Shown here: positions 47,190-60,039 of the stretch, in pieces
Layout of the letters: the number at the start of each line of letters is the position of its first letter
Position numbering within the stretch: the stretch's first letter is position 1
Assembly: GCA_948146395.1 (NCBI GenBank)
Contig: OX411558.1
Coordinates: 50,331,122 to 50,395,121 of the forward strand
Length of the DNA: 64,000 bases
From: Fragum whitleyi
Taxonomy: Eukaryota; Mollusca; Bivalvia; Cardiida; Cardiidae
Direction of reading: 5' to 3'
Notes under the pieces: model-generated
Told to the model about the DNA's origin: nothing
Database searches by the model: none
What the model saw: only the letters and a program-made list of their open reading frames with translations
Position numbers and translations under genes: made by a program

Positions 47190-47560
47190 TTTAATTTTGG
47201 AATGATTTAGGTATGATGTTGAATGAGTGAGTGGAGCGAGTTTTGAGTGAACTTTAAGAGAGGGAATCCAATTTCGCTTATTTTGTTCAGGATGAACAAA
47301 ATTAGCGATATATAAAACCTATATAAAATATGCATAAAATTTCAATCAATAGCTTTCTATTTCGTCAAGAACGCTTTAAATTTCGATTATGTCAGCGAAA
47401 TCGCGATTTGATTCATTCTGAATTTTGAATGTACATGTTGATCTAATGTTTTTAATAACTTAGAGCGTTTTTGAATGGTTTGAGTTAGTGTTTGGAATGA
47501 ATGAATGGAGCACTGAGTGAGAGATTAAGAATGTTTTATGAATGTCAATTTCACGATGTA
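47190..47560. repeat. Family Q MITE, copy 7
   Basis: GAATGATTTAGGTATGATG at the left, central TTTTGTTCAGGATGAACAAA and right end GTCAATTTCACGATGT. Confidence 0.75.
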
Positions 47561-47980
47561 ACTAACTGTATGATGGAGCTCTTAAACGTTTTGATGTGTA
47601 AGAATTTGGAGAAAACTAGTTGAACTAGTTGGTTTGTTTCAAATGGCAAATTGTCTTGGTGATGGAATGCAATTGGGAAAGGATATTCATAATTCAATTA
47701 AAGGTGTGGTGGCAAGGGTTTTATTGGATGAGTATCGGGTTTTTACAATGAAACATTCATATAGATAACTGCAATATGACGAAAAACAAACGATAATATG
47801 TTGCAAAAATATTTGTTAACTTTAAAAGTGTATCATCACTTTAAGAAAAGATTTTTTATTTCGTAGATTAGACAGATATTTACAATATAACACCTTGTCA
47901 AAAGTTAAATGTGTAATAAGGTTGTTTAGAAAGAGAAACTAAACCTTTAGAAGACGCTATAACATAATTCTACGAAAAAC

Positions 47981-48100
47981 AAGTCGCGACCTTACCAAAT
48001 AAGCAGATCACGTGATTGGTCTGTGCTATTTCCACAATACTGAGAAACAGATCGCGACAATTCCCAAATAAGTAGATCACGTGATTAGCTAGTGCTATTG
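47981..48100. repeat. Imperfect tandem repeat, 2 units, period ~68 bp
   Basis: Both units hold TCGCGAC, CCAAATAAG(C/T)AGATCACG, TGATT and AGTGCTATT or TGTGCTATT. The shared AGATCACGTGAT contains the palindrome ATCACGTGAT with a CACGTG E-box. Confidence 0.75.
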
Positions 48101-48424
48101 ATAGTTGCTGACCTTATTGGACTTGACTTATCATATGATTTCCAAATATAGTAATGCAAACATGTGATACTAATATATTCGTACGCAACTTTCAATAAAG
48201 ATCGTTTAAAACATAAATTAGGGTGTTAAGAATATACACGAAGTGTTAGTTGTTTTTTATTTGTACAAAATTATTACTTTTTGATGAAATAAATTGTATG
48301 TCTTTGTCAAGTTGAGATATACAAAATAGGCCGAAGTGTATTCACATCCTGTTCACGTGATATGTGTTCTCAAAAAACCCGAAATTAAATTATCTTGTGT
48401 TCATTTTGCGGTTTTGTTAAATCT

Positions 48425-48452
48425 AAGTTGGAATTGCTCCGCATTCCAACTT
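48425..48452. repeat. Perfect 10-bp hairpin
   Basis: AAGTTGGAAT, an 8-nt spacer, ATTCCAACTT. Confidence 0.85.
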
Positions 48453-48480
48453 AAAAACTAGCGCGGAAACAACCGGCGCT

Positions 48481-48600
48481 TTCTTTAGATGTACATCTTT
48501 CACAGTAAATAACGTCTGAAAAAATCTTAATTTTTAAGAATGATGAATCATTCTCCAAAATTAAGATTTTCGGCCGTTATTTAAGAATCTAAAGATGTTT
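48481..48600. repeat. Palindromic element, ~120 bp
   Basis: AAAATCTTAATTTTTAAGAATGA and its near mirror TCATTCTCCAAAATTAAG are back to back, and the outer TTTAGATGTACATC pairs loosely with AATCTAAAGATG. It reads as a small MITE. Confidence 0.6.
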
Positions 48601-49214
48601 GAATAAGGGTACGATGGTTTCACGTCAGTGACTTAAACGAGTGGCGACGTCGAATGCTTTCACTCAAAGTTTCGAGGGCTGACGCCATTTTAACTGACGC
48701 CATCGAGTTTTTTCCAATATTTTCCCGTATTTTTTAAAAATAGTCCGTCTATGTACATCCAAGGTTGATCGTGAGATTGGTCGAGTGGTGTTTCGAATGG
48801 CTCATGCTTCTCAGATGATTCCTTTTTGTCAGAAGGAAGATATTTGCTTCAACTTAAGCATTGGTGTTTTTATGAATTTTTTTGCAGCAAATTGGGGTTT
48901 GATCTCTCAGAAAAAATACATTTGAAAACGAAAGAAGATTCTATGCAAACTATTGATATCGTAATTATATATTTTAACTTTAATTTTAACAAGAACGGTT
49001 TTTAATGATGAAAACAATTCATGCTAGGTAAGTTTAAAAGAATACTTACAGCTAATTATGTTAATCAATCTCCAATTTGTTTAATTTAACCTTCAGAAAT
49101 GCGAGTCCAAAAATATTTTCATAATTAACTTCCTTGTTAACAATAGCTCAATAGGAAGTCTGCGGTCTTTTTCGCCTTGCCTTCAGACAAGCGTTTACAT
49201 GTTTTATCTTGTCC

Positions 49215-49367
49215 TTAAGGTAGTGGACCCGTAATGTTTCTGAGGTTATCACTTTAACAGTGTTAACCGATGTTTCCTAATGATTTTCATTAGGAAACCT
49301 CGGTCAACACTGTGAAAGATCATATGTTCCGAAATATTGCGGAACTAGTACGGTTCCACTACATTAA
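49215..49367. repeat. Palindromic TTAA MITE, family P, copy 5
   Basis: TTAAGGTAGTGGACCCGTAA at the left and CGGTTCCACTACATTAA at the right, with the central AATGATTTTCATTAGG palindrome. Intergenic copy. Confidence 0.8.
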
Positions 49368-49737
49368 CTACTGTGAAATTAAAAAGTCCTATAAAGTCCG
49401 TTTGACTTCTATATGGACCAACATTTCGCCAAAATTCTCTTATAAACTAATTTTTGTCATATCAATTTTTCAATCTAATACAACGATAAAATTGTGTTAC
49501 TCAGAATTTTTGAAAGTTAATTAATGTTTTTGTCTGTCCGTCTACACGTTCACTCCCGGCCTTTCATATCAACGTGTATATTTAATAACAGGGACAGCGA
49601 ACTGGAGATGAGGGCCTCCTTATTCGTAGCCCATTATTTTCCCCAAACGATACCAAAGAGTACCAAAAACAAAGCGGATTTAGACTGACACATGGTTTGA
49701 CTCTTAAGTCTTAAATTCGAAACCGCTACCTCTCTCT

Positions 49738-49871
49738 GCCCTGCGTTCAGAATGAAAACGTTAGCGTAACGCTTTCGAAATGATACCTCGTTTTGCACGT
49801 ATGTACACGTGCATAGCGGAGTATCATCTCAAAGCGCTCGCTTAACGCATTTATATTCTGAACACGGGGCT
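49738..49871. repeat. Family H palindromic repeat, copy 1
   Basis: CCCTGCGTTCAGAATGAAAAC at the left, central TTTGCACGTATGTACACGTGC and TATTCTGAACACGGGGC at the right form an inverted repeat of about 130 bp. Confidence 0.7.
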
Positions 49872-49914
49872 GATTTTCCCCTTCTTTAATAATCGGTCAA
49901 CATACGACTTCGGA

Positions 49915-50051
49915 AAAGCCTTGCTTTCAGAATGCAATCGCGTTTGCAAACACTAAAGAATGGAACCCCGCTTTGCACGTTAGTCAACGTGCAAAGCGAG
50001 GTATCATTTCTTAAACCGTTTCGCGAACATGTTCATCTTGAACGCAGGGTC
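49915..50051. repeat. Family H palindromic repeat, copy 2
   Basis: TTGCTTTCAGAATGCAATCG at the left, centre CTTTGCACGTTAGTCAACG, right CATCTTGAACGCAGGG. It lies 44 bp after copy 1 in the same orientation. Confidence 0.7.
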
Positions 50052-50760
50052 GGCCACATTTTTGTGTATTTGGGTCGAGTCACTGACCTAATTCCGAACA
50101 CTTGAATCACTGACAGTCAAATAACTGTATATAACCCCTAATATAGGTAACCCTTAAAACAGTCTTACACTGACCAATCAATACACGACAGTGGCTGGGT
50201 TCTAGTCATTTTCACGAGAAATGACCTTTTAACCACGCATATCAAAACTTGGTCAGAATACGAAAAGTTGTCTTTTAAAATGCAGTGTAAAGTTATTATT
50301 TTGATGGATATAGTTATTTACCACACCGATTATTTATTTCAATGCGCAAGGAATTTTCTTCTTTTTTTTTTCTTTTTTTTAAAGATCGTTCTTGTGATAT
50401 AAAAGACTCCTTGTGCTTCCATTGGCGGATCCAGTATTTCTGCGGAGGGGTTTATGACTTACAAATTCGAGAGCTCGTCAGTTTCCCTACGGTAACTGAA
50501 TTTTAATTGGAACTGGTAAAAGTGAACATGGTGCAGGTTCTGCAGGCCTAGAAGTAATGACCTTATCAATTCTATTCTATCTAGTTTTTTTTTTCATTTT
50601 GTTGCCTTTCCAATGAACATTTTCATTATCTGCCAGTATGGAGAACATTGTAGGAAAAGAAAAAATTGCTTATCACAAGCAATTTCTTTTCCCACCATGT
50701 TTCTCTAAAAATTATAATCCTTCATTGCTGAATAATATCAATAGTTATCTTTGTTTGTTT

Positions 50761-50793
50761 TTTTTTTTTTTTTTTTTGGGGGGGGGGGGGGGG
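50761..50793. repeat. Poly-T / poly-G junction
   Basis: A run of 20 T (from 50758) passes directly into 16 G. Other homopolymers of similar kind are at 10767 and 32371 (G). Confidence 0.9.
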
Positions 50794-50930
50794 TGTTTAC
50801 GCCGCGTTTAACATTATTTCAGTCATATCATATTTCATGTATAATACTGGCGGCGTAGACCTACACCGTGCATGTTGAGATAGCAAATGGAGGCTAGGAA
50901 AGGATGTGATGGTACGTGATACTCAAGGGC

Positions 50931-51075
50931 GTAACTCCCATTACGCTAATTACGCAAGTGCGTAAAAAAGGAATCATTTCTTAACAAATATTGTTGATGA
51001 ATGATCATGATATCGAAACTGCAGCCGTACTCAAGCTGTAGTAACGATGTTTTGATTATTTACCATGCGAAGAAT
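50931..51075. repeat. Family K repeat, copy 3, left part
   Basis: AAGGGCGTAACTCCCATTACG, ATTACGCAAGTGCGTA, then the hairpin with CAAGCTGTAGTAACGATG. Confidence 0.7.
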
Positions 51076-51636
51076 ATTGCTCCCTTTTAAGAAATGCACC
51101 GGAGACCGTAGATAGGTGAAATCAGCACTGGGACTAATGCCATAAATCTGACTTGTTATCCGTTAATAGCCATTACTCCCGGGGTTTGTTTTCTTTAGTC
51201 AGCTAGGGGTCGGGGCTGATTCTTAATGTCCTGTTATATCCACTGCACATCAATATCCAGGAATAACTGGTGTTAGTGTCTAGTTTGTCTCAAGATCTTA
51301 TTTTGGAATTTTAATATGTTTTGTTCCTTTAAGAAACTCTGTTAAACATGAACTTACAACACATCCAGACCGCTTACATTTTGAAGAAGATTCGAATGAT
51401 TTATTTAATTGATAAAATGCAATTGGCAACGTTGTATAGTAAAACCCAAACTTGAATTTTGAAGTTAATTACGTATTTTTTTCTTAACAAAATCCTTTTA
51501 TAAATTTCGTCTGTCCGGTAACTAAAGTTTGTACTGTAGTTATGATGTTATGATTGCTTTTGTTTTAACTATATATGGTAGCCGGTTATGTATAAAAGTT
51601 TTTTTTTCTGCCTTGTCGTACAAGCTAGCTTTTTGT

Positions 51637-51701
51637 AGCAACGCGGTATAGCTCTCGCTTTTGGACAAAGAGGTCCCTGGTTCGAATCCTAACGAAGTTG
51701 C
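51637..51701 (+). ncRNA. tRNA-like sequence, probably SINE head or tRNA pseudogene
   Basis: GCAAC at the left pairs with GTTGC at the right, with a perfect box B GGTTCGAATCC but a poor D arm and anticodon stem. About 65 nt, too short for a sound tRNA. Confidence 0.5.
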
Positions 51702-52740
51702 ATATTTATTTACCAGGGACATTACCTGTAAAAGTATTCACAGGGTATTGTTTTCTAGAACTCTGTGACAACTAAAGAGCTGTTTAGGGTTATAATTACA
51801 GCCTGTGATTTATTTTATTTAAAAATAACGCATGTATGTCTTTAGGTCGAACATTTATTTTTTTAAAGAGAAATAGTATTCAACAAATTATAATTATCAA
51901 CTTTCATAGTTTGAAAAAAAAAAACACTTAAGGTAGAGTGCTTCCATTCTATATGTACCGGCAAATTTTCTACCATACATGCATAGATAAGAAACAGGTG
52001 ATTATTTTCCTGACACCTAAAGCAATTATTTATGTTTAAATTTTACGAAACTGGCATTCTTGGGTTAGTTGCCATGGTGATCACCATCAAGCATAGGAGG
52101 TTGTAATGAGCACACACATTTCAAAGACATAGATACATTACACGAACACTTTAGTTAAGAAATTTCTCATGTTTCAAAAATATTTCTTGACAGCAAAAAC
52201 ATTAACTTCACATCTATTTCAAACAACAACATTTGAATTGAAATTTGAAATCCGTGTTTTGACTGAAAGAAACCTCTATAATCATACTAGTGACAAAACT
52301 GAATTTTGATATTTAAAGGATAGCAAATTTTCGTGTAATGTGATTGGCTTTCTCTATATGTATCAAGTACAAAGGATATCACTTTTTAAAGTACTAGCAT
52401 TGAACAACATTGAGCTAGTGAATACAAAGTACAAGTTTATTGTAAAACGAAACTTAGTCATACACTAAGGAAAACTGACAAATCGAGATTTCCCCAAAAT
52501 GTCAAAGTTTATATTTTTGTCGTTAAATAAACCGACGTGATAATGAAGGACATGTAATAAAATGTCGCTTACTTAAGTAGAGTCACCGTCGGAGCGCATC
52601 AGGCTCGAAATCATGGTGGGAATGGGGTGGGTGGGGAGGGGTGAGGATCATATTTCTTATATCCCATAGCTTCCGATATATGTATTACATCAGCGGGTTT
52701 AAAATCGTAAATCTATGTGGAATGAGTGGCTGGAGATTCG
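51702..52740. other. No gene seen
   Basis: AT-rich sequence without recognised genes. A G-rich stretch (GGGGTGGGTGGGGAGGGG) is at about 52623-52640. Confidence 0.4.
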
Positions 52741-52974
52741 GAAAGCATATATCGGTGATTTGGTAAGAGGAATACAAGGAACTCATGGTTAGTACCCCCA
52801 GCTTCCGAGATATGACTGGAAAATTGTTACAAAGCGATGTAAAGCCTAATTTCAATAAAAAAATCAAATGTAAGATAAGTTATTATTGCACATCCTGTTT
52901 ACCTTTTGATTCTAAGCGACATGAAACCATCGAATGAAGTTCCATTCGGTCTGATTTAAAATAGTTAGTCCGCA

Positions 52975-53052
52975 CAGCTAGTAAAGCCTGACTTGGATAG
53001 TTACTTTTCGCACTTCCAAGATAACCCCTTATTGCCAGACAGGTCACAATTC
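52975..53052. repeat. Family D MITE fragment
   Basis: GTCCGCACAGCTAGTAAAGC, then CCAGACAGGTCACAATT, matching the right third of family D. Confidence 0.5.
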
Positions 53053-53341
53053 ATGTAAAAAACCAGCTTCATGTACAGGATGTTAAATGCACTCACCGCG
53101 AGCAGAATCCAGGCTAGTGATCGTTCAATTTCGGACATACTGAGTTCGCTTTCAAAAATGACAGGCTGGTGGGCAACCCATAATTTGAATACAAAAAAAG
53201 GTTTAACGTTATAAAGTTGTAGGTTAAAAATCGTTGAGAGTTAAAGAATCCATCGTCGATATTGTTATGCTAGTAAGGAAGCCCGCCGATCATCGTGAGT
53301 ACCCCAAGTAGGCAATGTCTTCAATTTTGGAAAACATACAT

Positions 53342-53492
53342 CAACATCGCTAATTGTGTTCATCCTGAACAAAATTTGCGATATAGGAATACCTCCCATT
53401 AAATTCAATCAAAACTCGATCCACGCACTCATTCAATTTCATTCCTAAATTATTCGAAAAAAATTCACCTTTTTTCACGATTTCACGATGTT
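53342..53492. repeat. Family Q MITE, copy 8, half copy
   Basis: Only one half from the central hairpin (GTTCATCCTGAACAAAATT) to the TTTCACGATGT end is present. Confidence 0.7.
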
Positions 53493-53760
53493 GTTAACTG
53501 TAGAAGCAGATAACCATGGGTATTCTCGTAGCAAGATTGGAGTCCTCGTGAGCGCTCTTAATTTGGATTTCAGAAAAAAGGGGAAAATAAAAATCAGAAT
53601 CAAGCCTCCATATTTGAATTATATACGGGGTTAAAGGATTCATTTATTTTTTTCTTCTTTCCCGTTAACATAAGGACATATTTTCATTCGCTTTCTTTCC
53701 AAGACAAACGAGTAAATATTGATAGAGATTGTGTATTGACTTTCGACACAATAAAGCTTT

Positions 53761-54038
53761 GATTGATTGATTGAATGGAGTTTAACGCCGCTTTCAACAT
53801 TATTTCAGCTATATCGCAGCGGCAGAAGCACCGAACAATGGATTCCTGGTATTTCTCTCACCAGTACAACCATTACATCCTTTCCTAGCCTCCAGCTACT
53901 ATCTCACATAGGTCTACGATTATCAACCCATTGGTGAGAGACAAATTGTCGGAAAGAATGAGTGCCGCCGTCGGGGATCGAACCCGGGACCTCTAGAATG
54001 ACCGTCCGTCGCGCTACCAACTGCGCTATGACGGCGGC
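53761..54038 (-). mobile_element. tRNA-headed SINE, copy 3
   Basis: Same family, minus strand. Head GCCGCCGTCATAGCGCAGTT with box B GGGTTCGATCC, complete body, tail (CAAT)n. Its head still folds with a perfect 7-bp acceptor-like stem. Confidence 0.8.
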
Positions 54039-55882
54039 TATAAAGTTTTGAACAAAGAAAGAAGGGCAAACTGGTGGTAAATGAGAGCAAAAATGTTTGT
54101 TGTCTACTTTTTCTAATATATCTAATTTTTTGTTACGACAAGATGAAAGGGCGGATGCATATGTCGTATGTTCCTCGTACGCTGAAAGACAAAAGACAAC
54201 GCGGATCAATAAACTTTAAACAATAAATACATACACATGTACGCTTACAAATCATCTTTTCGATGCATTGTAAGATTTTCCCACGCTTTGCATTCTCAAT
54301 TCATCCGTTAGTGCAGTGGCACCTGGCCTTTGACCTTTGAAGGAGAAAAGTGGTGCATAAGAACCACAACATTTTTGTTGCATAATTTTGGGATTATTGT
54401 CCTTTGTGTTATTATAATGACTCAGATTTTTTTCCGGAGCATCTCTGTATGTACATTTGCTATCAACTTCAAGCTTCAGTGGTGAAAAGATCCTTTAAAA
54501 TGATATTACAATGCACAGGAACCATAACTATTCCCTGTTTGATTTTTGAAGCTATTGAAATTTCTATTTTGTATTTAAAATGAAAATATTTTATCCAAAT
54601 TAAGGAACTAGTTTATGAAAGAAAGCGAGATGGAATAAATAATACTTGCAATTTATGTGATAAGTAATGCAAAAATGACCTCCCGGGAACTTCGTAAAAT
54701 AAATATCTTAGAGAGATATTGGTTCCAGTAGAGGTCAGCCGGTGATCGCATTTCAAAGTTTTTCTTACTGGAAAGAAGAAAGATCATCACAGATTCAGAA
54801 AAAAGCCAAAGGCAACATGTTACGCCTGTGAAAAGTCCGCACAGTTTGGCTATGATCGACTCGTCACGCAACACCAAGAAGATTCCTTTCGCCTGACGGG
54901 TCATATTTGCAACTCACTTCTCTTTTTACAAGATCATTTAGAATGATGTATTTTCTATTTTTGGTGTGAAAACGAAACATTTTCCTCGAATACATGTTAT
55001 CCATGTAATCCAAGATTCTAAAGCTACATGTATATGGATTCAATACCAGCTGCCCTTATTAATGACCATTACATGTAATTAATAGTTCACAAATTTAGTG
55101 AGATATGTCAAAATACCTCCGTTGCCATAGCTACAATTCATACTGGAGGTTGTTTTCAGTTTTGCCAAACATCTTAAACTTTCCAATACTTTTATGTATG
55201 TCTGACAAAATCAAGAATCTGATATACCAATCGAGTAATCAAAATGATACACCTCACATGCATTTTGTTTTAAAATCCGATTTTAAAGTGTATGTTGCTA
55301 AATGTACTACCAAGAGACTTTTTTTATAAAAGACATATTATGAAACAATCGTATGTGATGTAATCTTTAGTAATAATACTAATTTCAAAACGTTTTATTT
55401 TTGCGTAATGGCGAGAAATTGAGAGATTGATATTTGAAGACTTTGATCAGAATGTGCGGATGCAGAGACAGATCTGAGTCTGGGTGTTGCGCACATGTAG
55501 AAATAAAAAAAAAAAACATCAGGAAGGATTATGCATTTTTCAGACATGTTGACTTGCGAGAAAAATTTACTGATCATATATTTTTCTTGCTTTCCTTTCT
55601 TTTTCTTAATATTTCCATAGATTCGTTATTTAACCAATACATTGTGCTTAGAATTGCGTATCTTTTTTAACAAACAGAGCAGAACAGAATTGTGTAAGTC
55701 GACTAGTACAAAGCAGACAAGGGTCATAAAAAAGAGGGTTCCTGGCACTTTATCGGATAGTTTGCGAGTCCTAATTACCATATGGGAGTCTCGGACTCGA
55801 AAAAACTGCTCATCTTGAAACCATGGTCATATTTAAGACATATTTCTATTTTGACAATTTCTCATACCGGTATGTGTCCGTA
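54039..55882. other. Mostly unassigned; one MITE
   Basis: Apart from the family D copy at 54657-54906 nothing is recognised. Short open frames here look like chance. Confidence 0.4.
54657..54906. repeat. Family D MITE, copy 4, diverged
   Basis: Right end CCTTTCGCCTGACGGGTCAT, with an internal GAGGTCAGCCGGTGATCGC and a GTCCGCACAGTTTGGC block that match the family. Confidence 0.65.
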
Positions 55883-56413
55883 AAGCCTAGTTTACATTTG
55901 GATTAAGGAGTCCGTACGGCGCCCGTAACTCGCCACAATTCAAAAATCGTGCGACGCCCGTGCGGCGACACACGGTGTCCATGCGATCATCGCATGGTTT
56001 TACGGGTGTCGCAGAACCTTGCGATTTTTTATAAAAAATAGGAAAACAATTTTTTAAAATTGCCAGACCGTACGGAGAGCGTAGTCCGTAGACACGTCGT
56101 CTAGGCATCGCACGATCGCCGCACGGACATCGAAAGGCTACCGTATGATGTTTTGCCTATAAGTATAGAACGGATCATCCTAGGGTCCCCGCGCAGGTTC
56201 CGCACGATGGTTGTACGGCGGCTGCACTGTCTACAGTGTATAAAGTTGTCAAATCGCACAATTCTCGAAGCGGGGTCGCACATTTACCTTGCGATGGCCG
56301 CAAGGGTACCTCAATGATTCTTGCGACAGCTTTATGAAACCCGTGCGGACACCGCACGATTTGTGAATCGTGGCAATATCGTAAGGCGATCGTGGCAAAT
56401 GTAAACTAGGCTT
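55883..56413. mobile_element. Family F MITE, 531 bp, complete
   Basis: Begins AAGCCTAGTTTACATTTGG and ends CAAATGTAAACTAGGCTT. It is far richer in GC and CpG than its surroundings, with many CGTGCG, CGCACG and CGTACGG motifs that pair with each other. No coding capacity. Confidence 0.8.
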
Positions 56414-57078
56414 AAAGCAGAGAAGAAGAAATGCTTTAGTGTTACTCAGTTATAAAATGTAGAATATGTATTTGCAAATTCCGCAAACTTGAGAAAAAAT
56501 GGGGATACCAGGTAATGGTTTGATGCCCCCTTATTCGACATCCATGTTCTTGCTGACCTGCAAAATATAATTAACGGATCGCCCAACTATTGCAAATGCA
56601 GTCTATTTTGGTTATGTTATTTTAAATACCATATGAAAACCTTAGCATGATACTCGACCGGTTATTACCGGGACTCTAAAATCATATCGTCTGTGAGCGA
56701 CCAAAATCTCATATAGCCCCAGTGTATTCAAGCCGTAAAAACGAGGTTTAAGTCTCTAGCCGACGATATACCAAAATTTATTGTTACAAGAATTTAAACC
56801 ATGATTTTGAACATTTCAGTGCGATGATTTAACTAAGTTTGATCGCTATTCTCTTATATGTTTTTGTAAACACTTTTTGTAATATTGTTTCGGTGGCCTA
56901 AATTGTGCAATATATATATAAAAATCTTATTCGTAAATACCCAAGTACTCACAGAAATTAGCTGATACCCTTTTTAAACCTTTTATAGTACTAGATCTCC
57001 TTTTTGTAGAAATATGCTCAAATAATTCGATTTTGTGACATTTCCATTTCGGAAATAGTATACCTACCTCCATAGAAA

Positions 57079-57399
57079 CAAGAGCACCGCCTACGGGTGC
57101 CTACGCTCGGCTGTCGAGTGCTGGATGGTGGGAAAAAATCTAAGTCGAAAAAGGGGCATAATTTGCACAAAATGTATCTTGAGTTATCCCCCTTGATAGT
57201 ATAGCTTGCTCTTTTGATGGTGAACATGTGTGCCAAGTTTCAAGTGAATGCCTTCAGTAGAACCAGAGATATAACAAAATGTCAAAGTTTTCGCACGACG
57301 ACGACAACGACGACGACGACGACAACGACGCCAACGACGACGACACGGAGGCTATAGCAATACCTCGGGTTTTCTCCGAAAACAGCCGAGCTAAAAATG
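57079..57399. repeat. Bivalve-type dispersed repeat with CGA tract
   Basis: Opens AGAGCACCGCCTACGGGTGC, contains AAAAAGGGGCATAATT and GCCAAGTTTCAAGTGAATGC, then a (CGA)n tract at 57296-57346 and ends CCGAGCTAAAAA. It is related to 7551-7855. Confidence 0.65.
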
Positions 57400-57920
57400 G
57401 TGAATGAACATATAAGCACGAAACTGTATTATAAAGTCTCGAAAACAATATTACCAATGTACGACAAAAACCTCGTAACTCACGTTCTTTCAAGCTGTAG
57501 ATACGAGGTTTAAGCCTTCCGCTTACGATATACCAGTTCTACTACTTTGAGAATTGCAACATGGGTGGTTTTAAAATTTCCCAGGCAATGGCTTGATTTT
57601 ATCTATGACTGTTACATTGAACTTGACACTATTCAGTAAAATGTGAACGGTAGTCTAAATATGACCGAAACGGCGGCACATATCTTTTCTTACATTCATC
57701 TCCCACCTGAAGGCCAGGAACGGAAGTAATTTTTAATGGTAGTGCTGATGGGAGAAATACCAGGAATATAATTTTGGGTGATCCAACTGTCATGTTATAC
57801 ATGAAAAAAATATAAAAAAAACCAACCTTAGTTGCACCGTCTATACAAATCATATTTTCGAGGTAGCTTTTTCGACCTTTGCAGAATAAGATCAATTACG
57901 ACGACAGACATTCAATGATC

Positions 57921-57963
57921 AAAAAGGCTCGTCCCCATGAAACACCATGTGCTCAGGTGAGCT
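57921..57963. repeat. Right end of the same dispersed repeat
   Basis: AAAGGCTCGTCCCCATGAAAC, then ATGTGCTCAGGTGAGCTGA. Confidence 0.5.
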
Positions 57964-58321
57964 GAAAGTTAGCTGAACATTAGGAAATAGAAAACGTTAA
58001 ACATAAACAGTGTTCAGGATAGCGTGCGGCCTATCTTGAACATACCGGACGCTGGCGCTTTAAAACTGATATTTTGAAATAAATAGATAAATGCTTCAAT
58101 GTTTCATCATAAACCATGACAGAAAAAAAATCTGCCATATTTGTTTGCTATACTCAGCATGTCGCTCGCCAATCATCGTTTGCATTTCAATACATGAATA
58201 CTGAATAGATTTAGAACATTTTCCAAAAATAAAAAGTTTAATCTTGGTCAGTCCGATCATTTTGCACAGTCTAGTCAGGAATTGTATACATTTTTTAAAT
58301 AAGAGCCTTCGAACGTTGTGA

Positions 58322-59585
58322 TGTAACGGCAAAAGTTGCCGGTCATGTCAAAATAGGCGATACAATTACATCTGAAACTATTATATTCGCTGCTTACATA
58401 TATTTACACATATAAATTTGGTATCAAATAAAAGGTCTTTAAAAATAGATTATTTTGATTTGTCTAATATTGGTTTTATATATAAGATAATTAACGTAAT
58501 AGTCAAAGCAACCAAAACTCTACACTAAAAATGACGGCATCAGATGTAACAAAAAACACCAGATCGTTTCACTAAAACTGTAATATCATTTATAATAATG
58601 GCGCCAGAGCCGCGAAAATTTGTCATGTTACGCGAATTACGGCTCATTGAATATCATGTAAGTCTTATGCTCGTTGGATGGTTTAAATTAACGCTGGCTT
58701 TCATGGAAGACACATGTCAGTAGCGTCAGATTGCTAAAAAACGTCGTTTTTTCAATAGTCATTTTTTTTTCGCAATCGTATTAATTCATTTTTTTTCAAG
58801 AGTAAAATGATAAAAAATGACATTTGAAATACGTCTGAACCCGAATTGATGCATTCAAAGTTTTGTTCACATTCGAATTCATCTAATGAGTTTATTATTA
58901 TGTTTTCTCAGTCTTAAAATTGTCCCACTTTACGCAAAAAGCGTTATTAAAATACCAGTGATATTTTGATGCTCATTTTCTTTTTACAAAAATCAACACA
59001 TTCTTAATTTAACTTCACATTCAAAATACATCTAGACCATATTCCGCAAAAATAAAAGCATTCATCAATATCTTTTCAACTATAGGAAATATGAATCTTA
59101 CTGTTGGTCTTAAAATTGTCCCACTAACGCGTTTTTTCGACGTTTGAACGTCAGGTCATTTTATAAGTATTTACTAAAATATTTCTCGTTCACAGAACCA
59201 GTTCGAAATCTTGTATAAAAGTTAAACTTCAATGTATTAAACCTTACTATGTTGAGACCCCGTTGTTTGATTGAAGACCTTCATGGTTTTGATTAGGCTC
59301 CGACACAGTTTCATTTCGGTTCTGACTTTGCTTTCAACAGTTTCAATCGTACTACTCCCCCAAGTTGATTGTATATTGAAGATGATATATATCATTCCTA
59401 AGTTACATGTAAGCATGTTCACTTTGAATAGATTGTATATTATTGTATATTTTACAAATGAGTGACGGACTATAAACTATTTTCGTTGCTTTTCGTAAAA
59501 TTTGTGAAATCATTTTTGATACGTTGTATAAAAACGAACGTCATTTGTTACAGGCGTGACCGCCAACTTTTGCCATTACGTCTAA
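58322..59585. other. Possible element bounded by CGGCAAAAGTTG inverted ends
   Basis: GTAACGGCAAAAGTTGCCGGT at 58324 is mirrored by CCGCCAACTTTTGCCATTAC near 59555. Inside, CTTAAAATTGTCCCAC occurs twice about 195 bp apart (58913 and 59108). No coding capacity. The pair is short and may be chance. Confidence 0.35.
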
Positions 59586-60039
59586 GGTAACATTTTTTGC
59601 GTAAATGATGAAATGTATAATCTTGTGTATGAAAGGAAGCGAGACATTGACTAAGGTTCTGCATTATAATTTATAGAAGTTTAGGCGTGAAAGCATTCAA
59701 CAACGCATCATCATATCTCTGAACCCCCACCCCACCCCCAACTCATCTTTCCAAAAAGAAAGATCGTAGAGCTTCCGCGGGGCGCATTTCTTTCTATTAA
59801 CTTCAAATTTTGTTTTCTTTCCAAAAGACTCTAAGGCCACATGTTTAATTCGAGCCGCAAACATGGTTCCAGATGTGTTATTTATGGGAATGAAATGACC
59901 ATTGCATGTAATTAATTGTTGGACATATCAAATTTTGATTGCGTTGCTATGGTTACAATGGAAGATGCTTTTATTTTTCCCAACCAGTGTAACATCTTAG
60001 CTTGTTAAATAAAATACCGAACTTTTAAGAGAGTCGAGT

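Noticed and set aside
53904..54209. 101-residue minus-strand frame
   Set aside because: It is mostly a translation of the tRNA-headed SINE and its flank.
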